Assembly (NCBI GenBank): GCA_027014605.1
Contig: JALWDJ010000017.1
Coordinates: forward strand, 1-48,555
Direction: 5' to 3'
Length of the DNA: 48,555 bases
DNA from: Campylobacteraceae bacterium
GTDB lineage: Bacteria > Campylobacterota > Campylobacteria > Campylobacterales > Sulfurovaceae
Of this stretch, positions 1-6,865 are shown in pieces. The translations under genes and the position numbers were made by a program. Under the pieces are notes generated by a model that worked only from the letters and a program-made list of their open reading frames with translations, was not told the origin of the DNA and searched no databases. Positions within the stretch are counted from its first letter, which is position 1. Every line of letters begins with the position of its first letter.

Positions 1-50
1 GAAGTATCCTTTAACTTTGCAAAGTTTTTAAAATGTGCCAATTCAGCCAT
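1..50 (-). CDS. Start of an unidentified gene, cut by the left window edge
   Basis: An ATG at 50-48 on the minus strand opens a frame that runs off the window (MAELAHFKNFAKLKDT). An AAAGGT ribosome-binding site lies at 57-62. The gene starts 11 bases after the purE stop codon on the same strand, so it is probably the next cistron of the purE operon. Only 16 residues are visible, too few to name a family. Confidence 0.55.
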   Translation of the reverse strand, partial: MAELAHFKNFAKLKDT

Positions 51-61
51 TTTTTTACCTT

Positions 62-556
62 TTATAATAGAACTTCAACTATAGATGAGTCAAGCTCCAC
101 CTTTTTAGCTTTGCTTATTCTATCCTCTTGAAGTTTTACTCTTAACTCATCATCTTGAAGAGCCATAATCTGAATTGCTAAATATGCAGAGTTTACAGCT
201 CCAGCTTTACCAATAGCTACAGTTCCAACAGGCATACCTGCTGGCATCATAACAGTACTTAAAAGTGCATCTTCTCCTCTAAGCTCTCCACTTGCCATTG
301 GTACACCAATTACAGGTTTTGTAGTAGCTGATGCGACTGCTCCTGCTAAGTGAGCTGCCATTCCAGCAGCAGCAATAAATACTTGAGCTCCCTTCTCTTC
401 TGCCTCTTTAATATAATTTTTTGTTCTCTCTGGACTTCTATGGGCTGATGAGATTATAAGTTCATAAGGAACACCAAACTTTTTAAGTGTAATAGAACAC
501 TCTTTCATAACTTCATAATCACTTTTGCTACCGATGATAATAGATACGAATTTCAT
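62..556 (-). CDS. purE: N5-carboxyaminoimidazole ribonucleotide mutase PurE
   Basis: Class I PurE converts N5-CAIR to CAIR in de novo purine synthesis; it is a cytosolic octamer. The 164 residues match the usual length. Visible signatures are the N-terminal GSKSD loop (residues 9-13), the SAHRSP segment with catalytic His39 (37-42), and the glycine/alanine-rich [11 protein letters not shown] stretch followed by the GVPM turn. No purK lies in the window. The gene appears to be first of a minus-strand pair with the gene that starts at base 50. The upstream 260 bases are AT-rich and palindromic and may carry its promoter. Confidence 0.96.
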   Translation of the reverse strand: MKFVSIIIGSKSDYEVMKECSITLKKFGVPYELIISSAHRSPERTKNYIKEAEEKGAQVFIAAAGMAAHLAGAVASATTKPVIGVPMASGELRGEDALLSTVMMPAGMPVGTVAIGKAGAVNSAYLAIQIMALQDDELRVKLQEDRISKAKKVELDSSIVEVLL

Positions 557-615
557 AATATCTCTCCTATTTTATTACGCGAATAATAGCAATTTTTATC
601 TTCAATAAAAGAATA

Positions 616-698
616 TTTAATTCTAATAAATAGAATTAAAATAGATATTATATTATATTTTTATTGGATTAAATATATTTAATTTTATTAATAAAATT
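616..698. promoter_or_regulatory. Cluster of three palindromes in the purE / small-protein intergenic region
   Basis: Three symmetric elements occur in about 80 bases. TTTAATTCTA (616-625) and TAGAATTAAA (631-640) form a perfect 10-base inverted repeat around a 5-base loop. ATTAAATATATTTAAT (668-683) and AATTTTATTAATAAAATT (681-698) are perfect palindromes that overlap slightly. The region lies between divergent starts (purE minus, 54-residue protein plus). They could be operators, but AT-rich DNA yields such palindromes by chance. Nothing else is evident between 557 and 819. Confidence 0.35.
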
Positions 699-819
699 AT
701 AAGATTGTATCTTTTTGTATCACTCTAGGAGAAAATTAAATCTTTTTTTTTATATATACTTCAGAATTAATTACTATTTTGATAATATTCATTATTAAAT
801 TAATATTATAGGGGATAAC

Positions 820-984
820 ATGTCAATGTCATATAAAAATAAAATTAGTCTAATAGATGGTGATTGTTACAATCACAATTTAAAAGAGGACTCTTTTATA
901 AAGAGTCTATTTAAAATAGGTCTATTATTAACTGTAGCTATTTTTGGATTTTTGTATTTATCAAAAAATACAAATCTTATTTAA
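820..984 (+). CDS. Small single-pass membrane protein, 54 residues, unknown function
   Basis: The frame begins MSMSYKNKISLIDGDCYNHN and ends KNTNLI. A strong AGGGGAT ribosome-binding site at 810-816 lies four bases ahead of the ATG. Residues 1-28 are polar, with a Cys/His-containing DCYNHN patch at 15-20. Residues about 30-47 (LFKIGLLLTVAIFGFLYL) form one transmembrane helix, so the N-terminus is probably cytoplasmic. It is divergent from purE and convergent with the gene at 995-1246. I do not recognise a family. The good ribosome-binding site and coherent topology support a real gene. Confidence 0.6.
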   Translation: MSMSYKNKISLIDGDCYNHNLKEDSFIKSLFKIGLLLTVAIFGFLYLSKNTNLI

Positions 985-994
985 TAGTAAAGAG

Positions 995-1246
995 TTATTT
1001 TAAAGTTTTAATATCTATTAATTCTTTAAGTAGCTCTTTAGCTTCATCTATTTCATTTTCATCAATCTCTTTTATAATATCTTTACACTCTTTATGCATC
1101 TCTTGAAACTCTTTTAACTCCTCTTTATCTTTTAGAGAAGCTATCTTTTTTTTTTCGATTACTGAAAATATTTCATCTATAGCATTTTCTAAATCTGGAA
1201 TTATCTCTGATATTAATAAATTTTTTAATTTTTGGGTACTTTTCAA
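995..1246 (-). CDS. Short acidic helical protein, unknown function
   Basis: This 83-residue protein is Lys/Glu-rich and predicted almost entirely helical, with heptad-like spacing (EIIPDLENAIDEIFSVIEKK, then EELKEFQEMHKECKDIIKEI). It starts at TTG 1246-1244 behind an AAGGA site about eight bases upstream. It follows mrp by 42 bases on the same strand, so the two are probably cotranscribed, with a hairpin between them (1266-1284). No signal peptide or membrane helix is seen. No function is assigned. Confidence 0.7.
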   Translation of the reverse strand: MKSTQKLKNLLISEIIPDLENAIDEIFSVIEKKKIASLKDKEELKEFQEMHKECKDIIKEIDENEIDEAKELLKELIDIKTLK

Positions 1247-1265
1247 TCTTTTCCTTATTGAGTAG

Positions 1266-1284
1266 AGAGAGGTAAAACCTCTCT
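1266..1284 (-). other. Intercistronic hairpin between mrp and the 83-residue gene
   Basis: AGAGAGGT and ACCTCTCT form a perfect 8-base stem around a 3-base loop. No T-run follows on the minus strand, so it is unlikely to be a simple terminator. It could stabilise the upstream mrp transcript or modulate the downstream gene. Confidence 0.4.
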
Positions 1285-1288
1285 ATTA

Positions 1289-2401
1289 TTACATGCTACA
1301 AGCACTAACACCTGGAGGTGTTGTAGGTTGAATAGCTTGATTATCAGCTCCACCCTCTTTAATCACTTTATCTATAAAGGCTAAAAGTTCACTACCTGCT
1401 TTTTGGTATCTTTTAGCAGTTTCAGAGTCCGCTTTATGATAAACTATAGGCATTCCACTATCTCCACCAACTCTAATAGCAGGTTCTATTGGTATCCTTG
1501 CAATTACATTAGTATTATACTCTTTTGCAACAGGCTCTGTTGTTCCCATTCCAAAAATATCAGATTCAGTGCCACACTCTGGACAGATAAATCCACTCAT
1601 ATTTTCTATAATTCCAGCAGTTGGAATATGAAGTTTTTTAAACATATCTAAACTTCTTCTACTATCATCAAGACTTACCTCTTGAGGAGTTGTAACAGTA
1701 ATCCCTGCTGTAACAGGAACTGATTGTGCTAAGGTTAACTGTGCATCACCAGTTCCTGGAGGCATATCAATTACAAGTACATCAAGTTCACTCCATAAAA
1801 TATCTCTTAGAAACTGCTCAATAGCTTTCATAATCATAGAGCCACGCCATATAAGAGATTGTCCCTCTTCCATAAGTGAACCCATAGACATAATCTCTAC
1901 ACCATAAGCTTTTAAAGGTAGAACTTTATTTCCTTGGATTTCAGGTTTTTGGTCAGCTATTCCCATCATTCTAGGTATATTAGGTCCATAGATATCTGCA
2001 TCAAGTAGTCCAACTTTTTTACCCTGCATCGCCATTGCAACAGCTAAATTTACAGAGGTAGTTGATTTTCCAACTCCACCTTTACCAGAACTTACCATTA
2101 CAAAACTCTTTACATGTGGAGCTATATTTTTACCTGTAACAGAATTGCTCATCTGCTTTGGTGGTTTTGGTGCTTTAATTTCTAAATTTATAGTATCAAA
2201 TCCTAATTTATTTAGCTCTTTTGTAACTTCATCTCTTATTTGAGCCTTAACCTCATCTGCTGAAGAGGTAATATCTACAACTAAATCTACACTATTACCA
2301 CTAATATTTATATCTTTTACAAATCCAAAACTTACAATATCTTTTGTAAATCCTGGATACGTTACACTCTTTAGTGCATCTAAAATATTTTCTTTTGTCA
2401 T
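1289..2401 (-). CDS. mrp: Fe-S cluster carrier ATPase Mrp/ApbC
   Basis: Mrp proteins are dimeric cytosolic P-loop ATPases that bind and deliver [4Fe-4S] clusters. Residues 1-75 form a MIP18/DUF59 domain. The deviant Walker A GKGGVGKST is at 106-114, followed by DADIYGPNIPRM and by VIDMPPGTGD. A CPEC motif follows NMSGFI and supplies the bridging cluster ligands. Length (370) is normal for the DUF59-ATPase form. The C-terminus ends ACSM. The only Fe-S protein within 10 kb is the ferredoxin at 9817, so context adds little. Confidence 0.94.
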   Translation of the reverse strand: MTKENILDALKSVTYPGFTKDIVSFGFVKDINISGNSVDLVVDITSSADEVKAQIRDEVTKELNKLGFDTINLEIKAPKPPKQMSNSVTGKNIAPHVKSFVMVSSGKGGVGKSTTSVNLAVAMAMQGKKVGLLDADIYGPNIPRMMGIADQKPEIQGNKVLPLKAYGVEIMSMGSLMEEGQSLIWRGSMIMKAIEQFLRDILWSELDVLVIDMPPGTGDAQLTLAQSVPVTAGITVTTPQEVSLDDSRRSLDMFKKLHIPTAGIIENMSGFICPECGTESDIFGMGTTEPVAKEYNTNVIARIPIEPAIRVGGDSGMPIVYHKADSETAKRYQKAGSELLAFIDKVIKEGGADNQAIQPTTPPGVSACSM

Positions 2402-2471
2402 TAATACTCCTATATTAATTTTTATACTTTTATACTTTATTATCTAAGAGTAAGCTTATCTGATTAAAAAA

Positions 2472-3242
2472 TTACTCATTTTTTTCTAAAATAATAATCT
2501 CATGGGCATGATTAGTTCGTTTATCAACAGGTGGTAACTCCATATAGTTAAATGAATAGATATTTTCTAAATAGTGATGTGGGTCATTTGGTGCTAGAAA
2601 CTCTAACCCCTCAAACTCTATTCGTTTTAAAGGATATATAGCACTATATTTAAAAGCACCTGCTACATCTGGCATCTTCCCACTATATATAACTGAAGTT
2701 CCCTCTTTTTTATCCCAACCAAGATGTAATCTCTCAAGAGATTTTTTTATTAGCTTTCGTATCTTAGTAGAGTTAAACTTTTTTGCAGAAAAAAATCTAA
2801 GAGTAGCAAAGGCATACTCATAAAATAGATGATTTAATTTAGTCTCTTTAATTGCAAACATAGGAAATATATCTACAAAAACGCCTTGATTGTAGTCAAC
2901 TTTTTTATCTTTTTCGTGAAACTCTATGATTTTGGCTTTAGATGAACGAATTTTCATATAGTCAAATGGAAATGATGGGTCTGTAGTTCTGTTTTGTAAG
3001 AACATATCTTTAGGTAGCTCTTTTGATGCAATCTTTGCAAATGCCCTATAGTCCTCTACAGGCATAGATATATCTATATCATCGTCCCATGGGATAAACC
3101 CTTTATGTCGTACAGCACCAAGTAGAGTTCCACTATCTAGCCAATAGTCAAAATTATACTTTTTACAAATCCTATCAAACTCAATAAGAGACTCTAACAT
3201 AATAAGTTGAGCCTCTCTTAATATCTTAGGGTCTATATTCAC
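2472..3242 (-). CDS. LicD-family phospho-alcohol transferase
   Basis: LicD/fukutin-type nucleotidyltransferase-fold enzymes move phosphocholine or similar phospho-alcohols from CDP-donors onto sugars of surface glycans. The signature is clear at residues 34-60: YWLDSGTLLGAVRHKG, then the metal-binding cluster WDDDIDISM. The 256 residues have no signal peptide or membrane span, so it acts at the inner face of the membrane. The GTG start at 3242-3240 directly abuts the stop of the aminotransferase gene, making it the last cistron of a three-gene operon. The transferred group is not known; upstream enzymes suggest a CDP-activated amino-alcohol rather than choline, since no choline kinase or uptake gene is present. 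Confidence 0.85.
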   Translation of the reverse strand: MNIDPKILREAQLIMLESLIEFDRICKKYNFDYWLDSGTLLGAVRHKGFIPWDDDIDISMPVEDYRAFAKIASKELPKDMFLQNRTTDPSFPFDYMKIRSSKAKIIEFHEKDKKVDYNQGVFVDIFPMFAIKETKLNHLFYEYAFATLRFFSAKKFNSTKIRKLIKKSLERLHLGWDKKEGTSVIYSGKMPDVAGAFKYSAIYPLKRIEFEGLEFLAPNDPHHYLENIYSFNYMELPPVDKRTNHAHEIIILEKNE

Positions 3243-4322
3243 TTATCTTCTCTCTATTTTATAGAAGTCATACATTGCATCTATCAATACATCAACATAG
3301 GCTCTAGTCATCTCTCCCATGTGAGAGACTCTAAATATAGTATCTCTTAAATCTCCACCATTAGGGCATACCATAACCTTATATCCCTCTTCTAATCCAT
3401 CTACTATCTCCATTGCACTCTTACCATCTGTTGGAGTTAGTGTAGTCATAGCATTTGGCATATATGGGGTATAGAATTTTAAAGGTAAATCTTTAATAGA
3501 TGCTCTAAAGTATTCTGATATATCTTTAGCTCTCTTAATAGATTGCTCTACGCCACCTCTTCTTTTAATCTGTGATAACCTAGCTTCTAGTTGTAACATA
3601 ATAGTTACAGCAGGTGTATATGGTGTCTGTCCTCTCTCTCCATTTCTTAGATAGTCTTTAAAATTAAAGTAGAGATTGTCTATATCTTGAACTCTATTAA
3701 TTGCTTTTGGAGATAAGATTACCATAGTTAACCCAGGTGGTAGTGCTAATCCCTTTTGACTACTAGCAATAATTACATCAATATTTTGAGCAGACATATC
3801 AATTGGGTCAGTTACTAACATACTAATAGCGTCAACAATAAAAAATAGATTGTTCTTCTTAGAATACTCTCCCATCGCATTTAAGTCATATAGATGTCCA
3901 ACACTTGTCTCATGAGCATTAACAATAAGAGATGTAAAATTATCTTTGGGTGCTAACTCTTCTATATTGCTTAGATTTGTATCTTCTACCATAAAGTTGG
4001 TGTGAGGGATTGAGTGAGTTTTACATATATCTACAAATCTTCCTCCAAATCCACCACCATTGACTACTAAAGCCTTATCATTTTTAGTTAAAAGGTTTAT
4101 AACAGCAGACTCCATACCAGCAGTTCCTGATGCTGTTAAGAAGATTACTCTACTCCCTTTTGGAGCATTTACCATCTCTAAAAGCCCATTTTCACAATTA
4201 AAAGTGACCTCTGAAAATTTATCATTTCTAAAATATGGTGTCTGTTTAGCTCCAATTGCTAAAATCTCATCAGACATCTTAACAGGGCCTGGTGTAAAGA
4301 TATAATAATCTTCATATATCAT
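3243..4322 (-). CDS. Class V PLP-dependent aminotransferase (phosphonate/serine type)
   Basis: A fold-type I aminotransferase of class V. The N-terminal TPGPVKMSDEI motif (10-20), TASGTAGMESAV (63-74), Asp164 in VDAIS and the Schiff-base Lys190 in SSQKGLALPPGL are all present over 359 residues. Relatives include 2-aminoethylphosphonate-pyruvate and serine/alanine-glyoxylate transaminases; the KGLALPPGL active site is more like the latter. It lies 3 bases downstream of the cytidylyltransferase fusion and directly upstream of licD. I infer that it installs an amino group on the small phospho-alcohol or its aldehyde/ketone precursor. No phosphonate genes (PEP mutase, phosphonopyruvate decarboxylase) are in the window, so a phnW name is not justified. 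Confidence 0.85.
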   Translation of the reverse strand: MIYEDYYIFTPGPVKMSDEILAIGAKQTPYFRNDKFSEVTFNCENGLLEMVNAPKGSRVIFLTASGTAGMESAVINLLTKNDKALVVNGGGFGGRFVDICKTHSIPHTNFMVEDTNLSNIEELAPKDNFTSLIVNAHETSVGHLYDLNAMGEYSKKNNLFFIVDAISMLVTDPIDMSAQNIDVIIASSQKGLALPPGLTMVILSPKAINRVQDIDNLYFNFKDYLRNGERGQTPYTPAVTIMLQLEARLSQIKRRGGVEQSIKRAKDISEYFRASIKDLPLKFYTPYMPNAMTTLTPTDGKSAMEIVDGLEEGYKVMVCPNGGDLRDTIFRVSHMGEMTRAYVDVLIDAMYDFYKIERR

Positions 4323-4325
4323 AAA

Positions 4326-5702
4326 CTATCTCTCCTTCTTTTTTGTTTTTTTACTACTTTTCTCTTTAAACTCATTATAGTCTAATACAACCCTACTAAT
4401 TGATACCATATCAGATGGAGTTAACATTTTTGATTTTCGCTTATCTCTTTGAATAAGTGATGCAAACTCTGCAATCATATATCTAAGTCCACACCCCTCA
4501 AACTCATAATTAAATTTATAACTTTTATGTGTATCTTCAAATCTAAAATAGAACTCTCTTGTAAGCCACCATGGAGCAGGAATATATACATACCCTTTTG
4601 TTCCTGATATAACAGCATCTCCTTCAGATTTAATACCTGTTGCAACTCTTGCAATCCCTATTGCATCATCTTTATGAGTTGTAATAATTAGGTTACTAAT
4701 ATCATAATTTTTCTCTATTTGGTCAAAAAATTTTATGGATTTTCTCTTTCCTAAAACTTTATGAATTAGTAGAGATGGATAACCTGATAATATATTTGTA
4801 GCACCCTGCTCCATAAAACTATCTGGATAGTTCTTCTCTCTATATAGAGATGTTCGTGTAGCTCTAACCTCTTTTATTTCTCCAATATCACCCTTTTTAA
4901 GCTCTTTTAATAGCTGATTAAATGCAGGTAAAAAGGCTGTTTTTAGAGCAGTAAGAAGTATTAACTTTTTAGACTTTGCTAATGATAATAGCTCTTTTAA
5001 CTCTTTTTTATTAAGTGCAATAGGATTTTCACATAATACATGTTTTCCTGCTTGTAGAGCTTTTTTTATCAGTATATAGTGTCTTTTTAGAGAGGTATCT
5101 ATATATACTGCTTGAATTGGTGTATCTAAAAACTCATCATAGTTATCATGTCCAAATTTAATAATAGAACTCTCTTTTGTAAACTTTTTAATAGCTAAAA
5201 AATCATCTCCATAAATCCTATTTATTTTAATATTTGATACAAATTGTGCCTCATCAATAAAGAATTGTGTATCTCTTCCAAGTCCAACTATACCCATCTT
5301 AATTAAATCAAAATTCTCTCTTCTTAGTTGTGTACTTGAAATCCCCTCTGTTCGTGGAAGATACTTAACCTCTACATATTTTTTTAGATAATCAAATGTA
5401 CCAATCCAATCATCTCCAATAGCAAAAATATCAACATCATACTTAACCATATCTTGAGCTTTTTGTTTTTTATGTTTTTCGACTATAACTTTATCTACAA
5501 AGTCAAGCTTCTCTATCGCTTTTACTCTCTTTTTAGTACTTTGAATAACATTTAATTTACCCCTTGAACGGTCGTAGTTCTCATCTGTGACACCTACGAT
5601 AAGATAATCGCCAAGTGCCTTAGCTCGTTTGAGCAAATTCATATGTCCTTCATGGAGCATATCATAAGTTCCATAGGTGATTACTGTTTTTTTATTTTTC
5701 AT
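4326..5702 (-). CDS. Cytidylyltransferase / Gfo-Idh-MocA oxidoreductase fusion
   Basis: Two domains in one 458-residue chain. Residues 5-130 are a TagD/GCT-type cytidylyltransferase: TYGTYDMLHEGH with the HxGH motif at 17-20, and the TEGISST loop at 118-124. Residues 134-455 are a Gfo/Idh/MocA dinucleotide-binding oxidoreductase (KMGIVGLGRDTQFF at the junction). The usual EKP motif reads ENP (225-227), so the conserved lysine is Asn, and the Rossmann glycine pattern is altered. It is first of a tight operon with the aminotransferase and licD. No Shine-Dalgarno sequence is evident before the ATG. The likely job is making a CDP-activated reduced small alcohol phosphate; the substrate is not determinable here. 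Confidence 0.85.
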   Translation of the reverse strand: MKNKKTVITYGTYDMLHEGHMNLLKRAKALGDYLIVGVTDENYDRSRGKLNVIQSTKKRVKAIEKLDFVDKVIVEKHKKQKAQDMVKYDVDIFAIGDDWIGTFDYLKKYVEVKYLPRTEGISSTQLRRENFDLIKMGIVGLGRDTQFFIDEAQFVSNIKINRIYGDDFLAIKKFTKESSIIKFGHDNYDEFLDTPIQAVYIDTSLKRHYILIKKALQAGKHVLCENPIALNKKELKELLSLAKSKKLILLTALKTAFLPAFNQLLKELKKGDIGEIKEVRATRTSLYREKNYPDSFMEQGATNILSGYPSLLIHKVLGKRKSIKFFDQIEKNYDISNLIITTHKDDAIGIARVATGIKSEGDAVISGTKGYVYIPAPWWLTREFYFRFEDTHKSYKFNYEFEGCGLRYMIAEFASLIQRDKRKSKMLTPSDMVSISRVVLDYNEFKEKSSKKTKKKER

Positions 5703-5734
5703 ATTTTATAATAACAATTTTTATAAATATATTT

Positions 5735-5763
5735 ATTATTACTTTTAGTTTAAAAAAAGTCAA
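5735..5763 (-). promoter_or_regulatory. Candidate sigma70 promoter of the CDP-alcohol/licD operon
   Basis: Read on the minus strand, TTGACT (5763-5758) is followed after exactly 17 bases by AATAAT (5740-5735). This would start transcription about 25 bases before the ATG at 5702. The rest of 5703-5805 is AT-rich with no gene. Confidence 0.4.
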
Positions 5764-5805
5764 TAGATATATTGATACTATCAGTAACAAATAGATATAA
5801 AAAAA

Positions 5806-6441
5806 TTATATTTTTTCTATAAAATTTTCTAGCCCTTTATCTAAAAACCACCACTCTTTCTTAAAGTAACTATCATAAAATGGTTGCGTTACTATTTGAA
5901 ACTCATTTCTATCTTTATATAGATTTACACACCAATCATAATCTATATTTCTACTTTTTAAAGCTTCAATACTAAGTAGTGTATCATTAATACACCCTAA
6001 TTTTGATGGAGTTACCAAAAGTACCTTTGCATTTAACTCTTTAGCTAAATCTATCATCATATAATCTTTTGTAATTGGGACAAATAACCCCCCAGCTCCT
6101 TCAATGATTAATATATCAGATAATTTAGATAACTCTTTGATTTTATCTTTAATTTTCTCTATATTAATCTCTCTTTTTATATCTGCACAAAATGGTGCTG
6201 AAGGTAACTTAAATGTATATGCTGTTATATCTTTTGGATTTATAGATTTAAACTTTTTATTATAGATTTTTACTTTTTCTAGGAGTTTTTTAGCATCCTC
6301 TGGTTCATAGATAACACCAGTTTCTATGGGTTTACAAACACCAACTTCTATTTTATGTTTGGCTATGTTTTCAATTAGTTTTAATGATACAAAAGTTTTA
6401 CCAATATTGGTATTTGTCGCTGTAACAAAGAGTAATTTCAC
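5806..6441 (-). CDS. bioD: Dethiobiotin synthetase BioD
   Basis: ATP-dependent carboxylase that closes the ureido ring of 7,8-diaminopelargonate to give dethiobiotin. The P-loop TATNTNIGKT (residues 7-16), the CKPIETG segment and IEGAGGLFVPI are diagnostic; 211 residues is near the family norm. The GTG start at 6441-6439 has a GGAGA site upstream. No other bio gene is in the window. The gene is divergent from clpS. Its GAGGL codons include a six-base C/G run (6088-6093), short but notable. Confidence 0.92.
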   Translation of the reverse strand: MKLLFVTATNTNIGKTFVSLKLIENIAKHKIEVGVCKPIETGVIYEPEDAKKLLEKVKIYNKKFKSINPKDITAYTFKLPSAPFCADIKREINIEKIKDKIKELSKLSDILIIEGAGGLFVPITKDYMMIDLAKELNAKVLLVTPSKLGCINDTLLSIEALKSRNIDYDWCVNLYKDRNEFQIVTQPFYDSYFKKEWWFLDKGLENFIEKI

Positions 6442-6509
6442 AATTAATCTCCAATCTTTATATAAATTTTTATGTGGCTAATTAAATAAGATTGTAACAT
6501 AAAATAGGC

Positions 6510-6515
6510 TATACT
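6510..6515 (+). promoter_or_regulatory. clpS: Candidate -10 element for clpS-clpA-aat
   Basis: TATACT at 6510-6515 sits 23 bases ahead of the clpS ribosome-binding site (GAGG, 6538-6541). No good -35 is evident, as is common in this phylum. The 108-base bioD-clpS gap must hold divergent promoters. Confidence 0.3.
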
Positions 6516-6549
6516 CATTTATATATTATTTATAATTGAGGATTAAAGA

Positions 6550-6846
6550 TTGCCAAAGATAGAAGAAGAGATAAAATCGATGTTAAGATTAGATGAACCT
6601 ACTAAATATAAGGTTCTATTACATAATGATGATTATACAACAATGGATTTTGTAGTAGAGATTTTAATGGCTATCTTCCATAAAAATATAGTTGAAGCTG
6701 AAGAGATTATGTTAACAATTCATAAACAAGGTAAAGCAGTTTGTGGTATTTATACTTATGATATTGCCCAAACAAAAGTTTATCAAGTTAAGGAGTTAGC
6801 TAAAAGAAATGGATTTCCACTTCTTGCTACACTTGAAGAGGTATAA
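6550..6846 (+). CDS. clpS: ATP-dependent Clp protease adaptor ClpS
   Basis: ClpS recognises N-degrons and hands the protein to ClpA. Residues N26, D27 and H58 match the E. coli N34/D35/H66 that grip the N-terminal amino group, and the GKAVCGIYTYDIAQTKV core and LLATLEE terminus are conserved. Length is 98. The start is TTG with GAGG eight bases upstream. It lies 19 bases before clpA, and aat follows, so substrate tagging, recognition and unfolding are encoded together. Confidence 0.96.
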   Translation: MPKIEEEIKSMLRLDEPTKYKVLLHNDDYTTMDFVVEILMAIFHKNIVEAEEIMLTIHKQGKAVCGIYTYDIAQTKVYQVKELAKRNGFPLLATLEEV

Positions 6847-6865
6847 TTAAATAAAAGGATAAAAA

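Noticed and set aside
557-819. A small RNA gene in the purE upstream gap
   Set aside because: No GC-containing stem with a T-run terminator; palindromes are all AT.
3243-4322. Naming the class V aminotransferase PhnW
   Set aside because: No PEP mutase or other phosphonate gene is seen, and the lysine motif looks more like serine/alanine-glyoxylate transaminases.
6088-6093. Six-base C/G run in bioD as a phase-variation site
   Set aside because: Six is too short to slip often and falls in the conserved GAGGL codons; a biosynthetic gene is an unlikely target.
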